Shown: piece after piece, positions 6,303 to 6,733 of the stretch
How positions within the stretch are numbered: position 1 is the stretch's first letter
How the letters are laid out: every line of letters starts with the position of its first letter
Assembly (NCBI GenBank): GCA_021779205.1
Contig: JAJYBE010000047.1
Location: 1 to 6,733 of the forward strand
Source of the DNA: a bacterium
GTDB lineage: Bacteria; Patescibacteriota; Minisyncoccia; Moranbacterales; UBA2206
Direction: 5' to 3'
Length of the DNA: 6,733 nucleotides
Position numbers and translations under genes: made by a program
The notes under the pieces: model-generated
Databases searched by the model: none
What the model saw: only the letters and a program-made list of their open reading frames with translations
Told to the model about the DNA's origin: nothing

Positions 6303-6733
6303 TTAGATTATATCAATAGATGCAAGCGCAGCGGAGTTATTGGGACTGAGTCTTTTTTTGATTTCATTTCTTGCTTCTTGCTTCATAGACACCCATGCTG
6401 TTCGTGTTGCTCGAACTATTATGTCTCTCTTTCTATTTTTTTCTGCCCATTCTTGCTGTTGTTGTAGTGTGCTTGGCACGGGCAATGGCGGAGGTTGTTG
6501 AAGAGTATCTGTCCAGTTTTGATCATTCCATTGATCAGCCGATAAATTACCCATTTGCTGATTGGCAATATATTGTTCAGTCAAAACAGGATCGCTAAGA
6601 GTGTTTGCTGAAGATGCAGGAATACCTACTTGTATTGCAGCAGCTGCTAATTGTGCTGCGTTAGCAGTTGCATTTTTTGCCCCATCTATATTTGATTGTT
6701 TTGCAAGCTCTTCCGCATCGCTTGCTCTGTTGT
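6303..6733 (-). CDS. C-terminal part of an Ala/Gln-rich hypothetical protein (N-terminus off the right edge)
   Basis: The frame is open from the right edge to a TAA at 6305-6303, giving 142 complete codons. The visible part starts Ala-rich and helical (NATANAAQLAAAAIQ near 20-34). It continues with a polar Asn/Gln/Trp stretch (MGNLSADQWNDQNWTDTLQQ, 60-79), a proline run PPPLPVP (80-86), a Gln run, and a basic helical C-terminus (WAEKNRKRDIIVRATRTAW at 95-113, then EARNEIKKRL at 119-128). No membrane segment or known domain is visible. A TTG at 6584-6582 could serve as a start, but the same residue character continues upstream of it, so I treat the gene as partial. It ends 15 nt before the 372-aa gene and belongs to the same operon. 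VirB6/TrbL-like proteins often end in a long hydrophilic tail, so this could be one, but only the missing N-terminus would tell. Confidence 0.75.
   Translation of the reverse strand, partial: NRASDAEELAKQSNIDGAKNATANAAQLAAAAIQVGIPASSANTLSDPVLTEQYIANQQMGNLSADQWNDQNWTDTLQQPPPLPVPSTLQQQQEWAEKNRKRDIIVRATRTAWVSMKQEARNEIKKRLSPNNSAALASIDII

Larger units (their letters stand above)
1..6733 (-). other. Single co-directional operon segment, T4SS-like, cut at both ends
   Basis: All eight genes read on the minus strand. Junctions from high to low coordinate are 15, 16 and 11 nt gaps, a one-base overlap, 17 and 26 nt gaps, and a four-base overlap. No gap could hold a promoter of normal size plus leader, and none contains a hairpin followed by a T run in the direction of transcription. 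The promoter must therefore lie beyond base 6733 or inside a coding region, and the terminator beyond base 1. One polycistronic message is inferred. Confidence 0.8.

Noticed and set aside
6582..6584. TTG as the start of a 93-aa complete gene
   Set aside because: The frame stays open to the right edge with the same Ala/Gln-rich, protein-like composition, so the gene most likely begins outside the window.
6395..6598. Plus-strand frame with a hydrophobic start (67 codons)
   Set aside because: It is antisense to the partial Ala/Gln-rich gene; its hydrophobicity follows from the reverse complement of Lys/Gln codons.

Overview
This AT-rich window carries eight genes, all on the minus strand, spaced 0-26 nt apart and two of them overlapping. 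It reads as one stretch of a longer operon running from high to low coordinates, cut at both ends. The best fit is a Candidate Phyla Radiation (Patescibacteria, Parcubacteria-like) genome. Reasons are the PrgI / TraC-like / VirB4 trio in the arrangement I know from that group, neighbouring proteins whose motifs I recall mainly from CPR genomes, very compact spacing, and no visible Shine-Dalgarno sequences. The genetic code looks standard: no gene needs an internal UGA, which argues against the UGA=Gly lineages (Absconditabacteria, Gracilibacteria). The taxonomic call is inference from recognised motifs, not a search.

In transcription order: (1) the C-terminal 142 residues of an Ala/Gln-rich protein cut by the right edge (6303-6733); (2) a 372-aa soluble protein of unknown function (5169-6287); (3) a PrgI-family membrane protein (4754-5152); (4) a 228-aa TraC/VirB4 N-terminal-like protein (4056-4742); (5) a 612-aa VirB4-type ATPase (2218-4056), joined to gene 4 by a one-base TAATG overlap; (6) a 194-aa charged membrane protein (1616-2200); (7) a 223-aa CPBP-family membrane protein (918-1589) that has lost two of the family's three catalytic residues; (8) the first 307 residues of a secreted protein with a signal peptide, a dockerin/EF-hand-type calcium loop and TSP3-like Asp/Asn-rich repeats (1-921), joined to gene 7 by an ATGA overlap.

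Genes 3-5 are the inner-membrane and energy core of a reduced type IV secretion-like machine. Genes 2 and 6 are probably lineage-specific parts or accessories. The secreted calcium-binding protein and its membrane partner at the downstream end may be the surface-exposed module. No relaxase, VirD4 coupling protein, pilin or VirB8/9/10 homologue is visible, so the substrate (DNA in, DNA out or protein) cannot be told from this window. I saw no RNA genes, mobile elements, CRISPR arrays, promoters or terminators, and no gene-free stretch longer than 26 bases.
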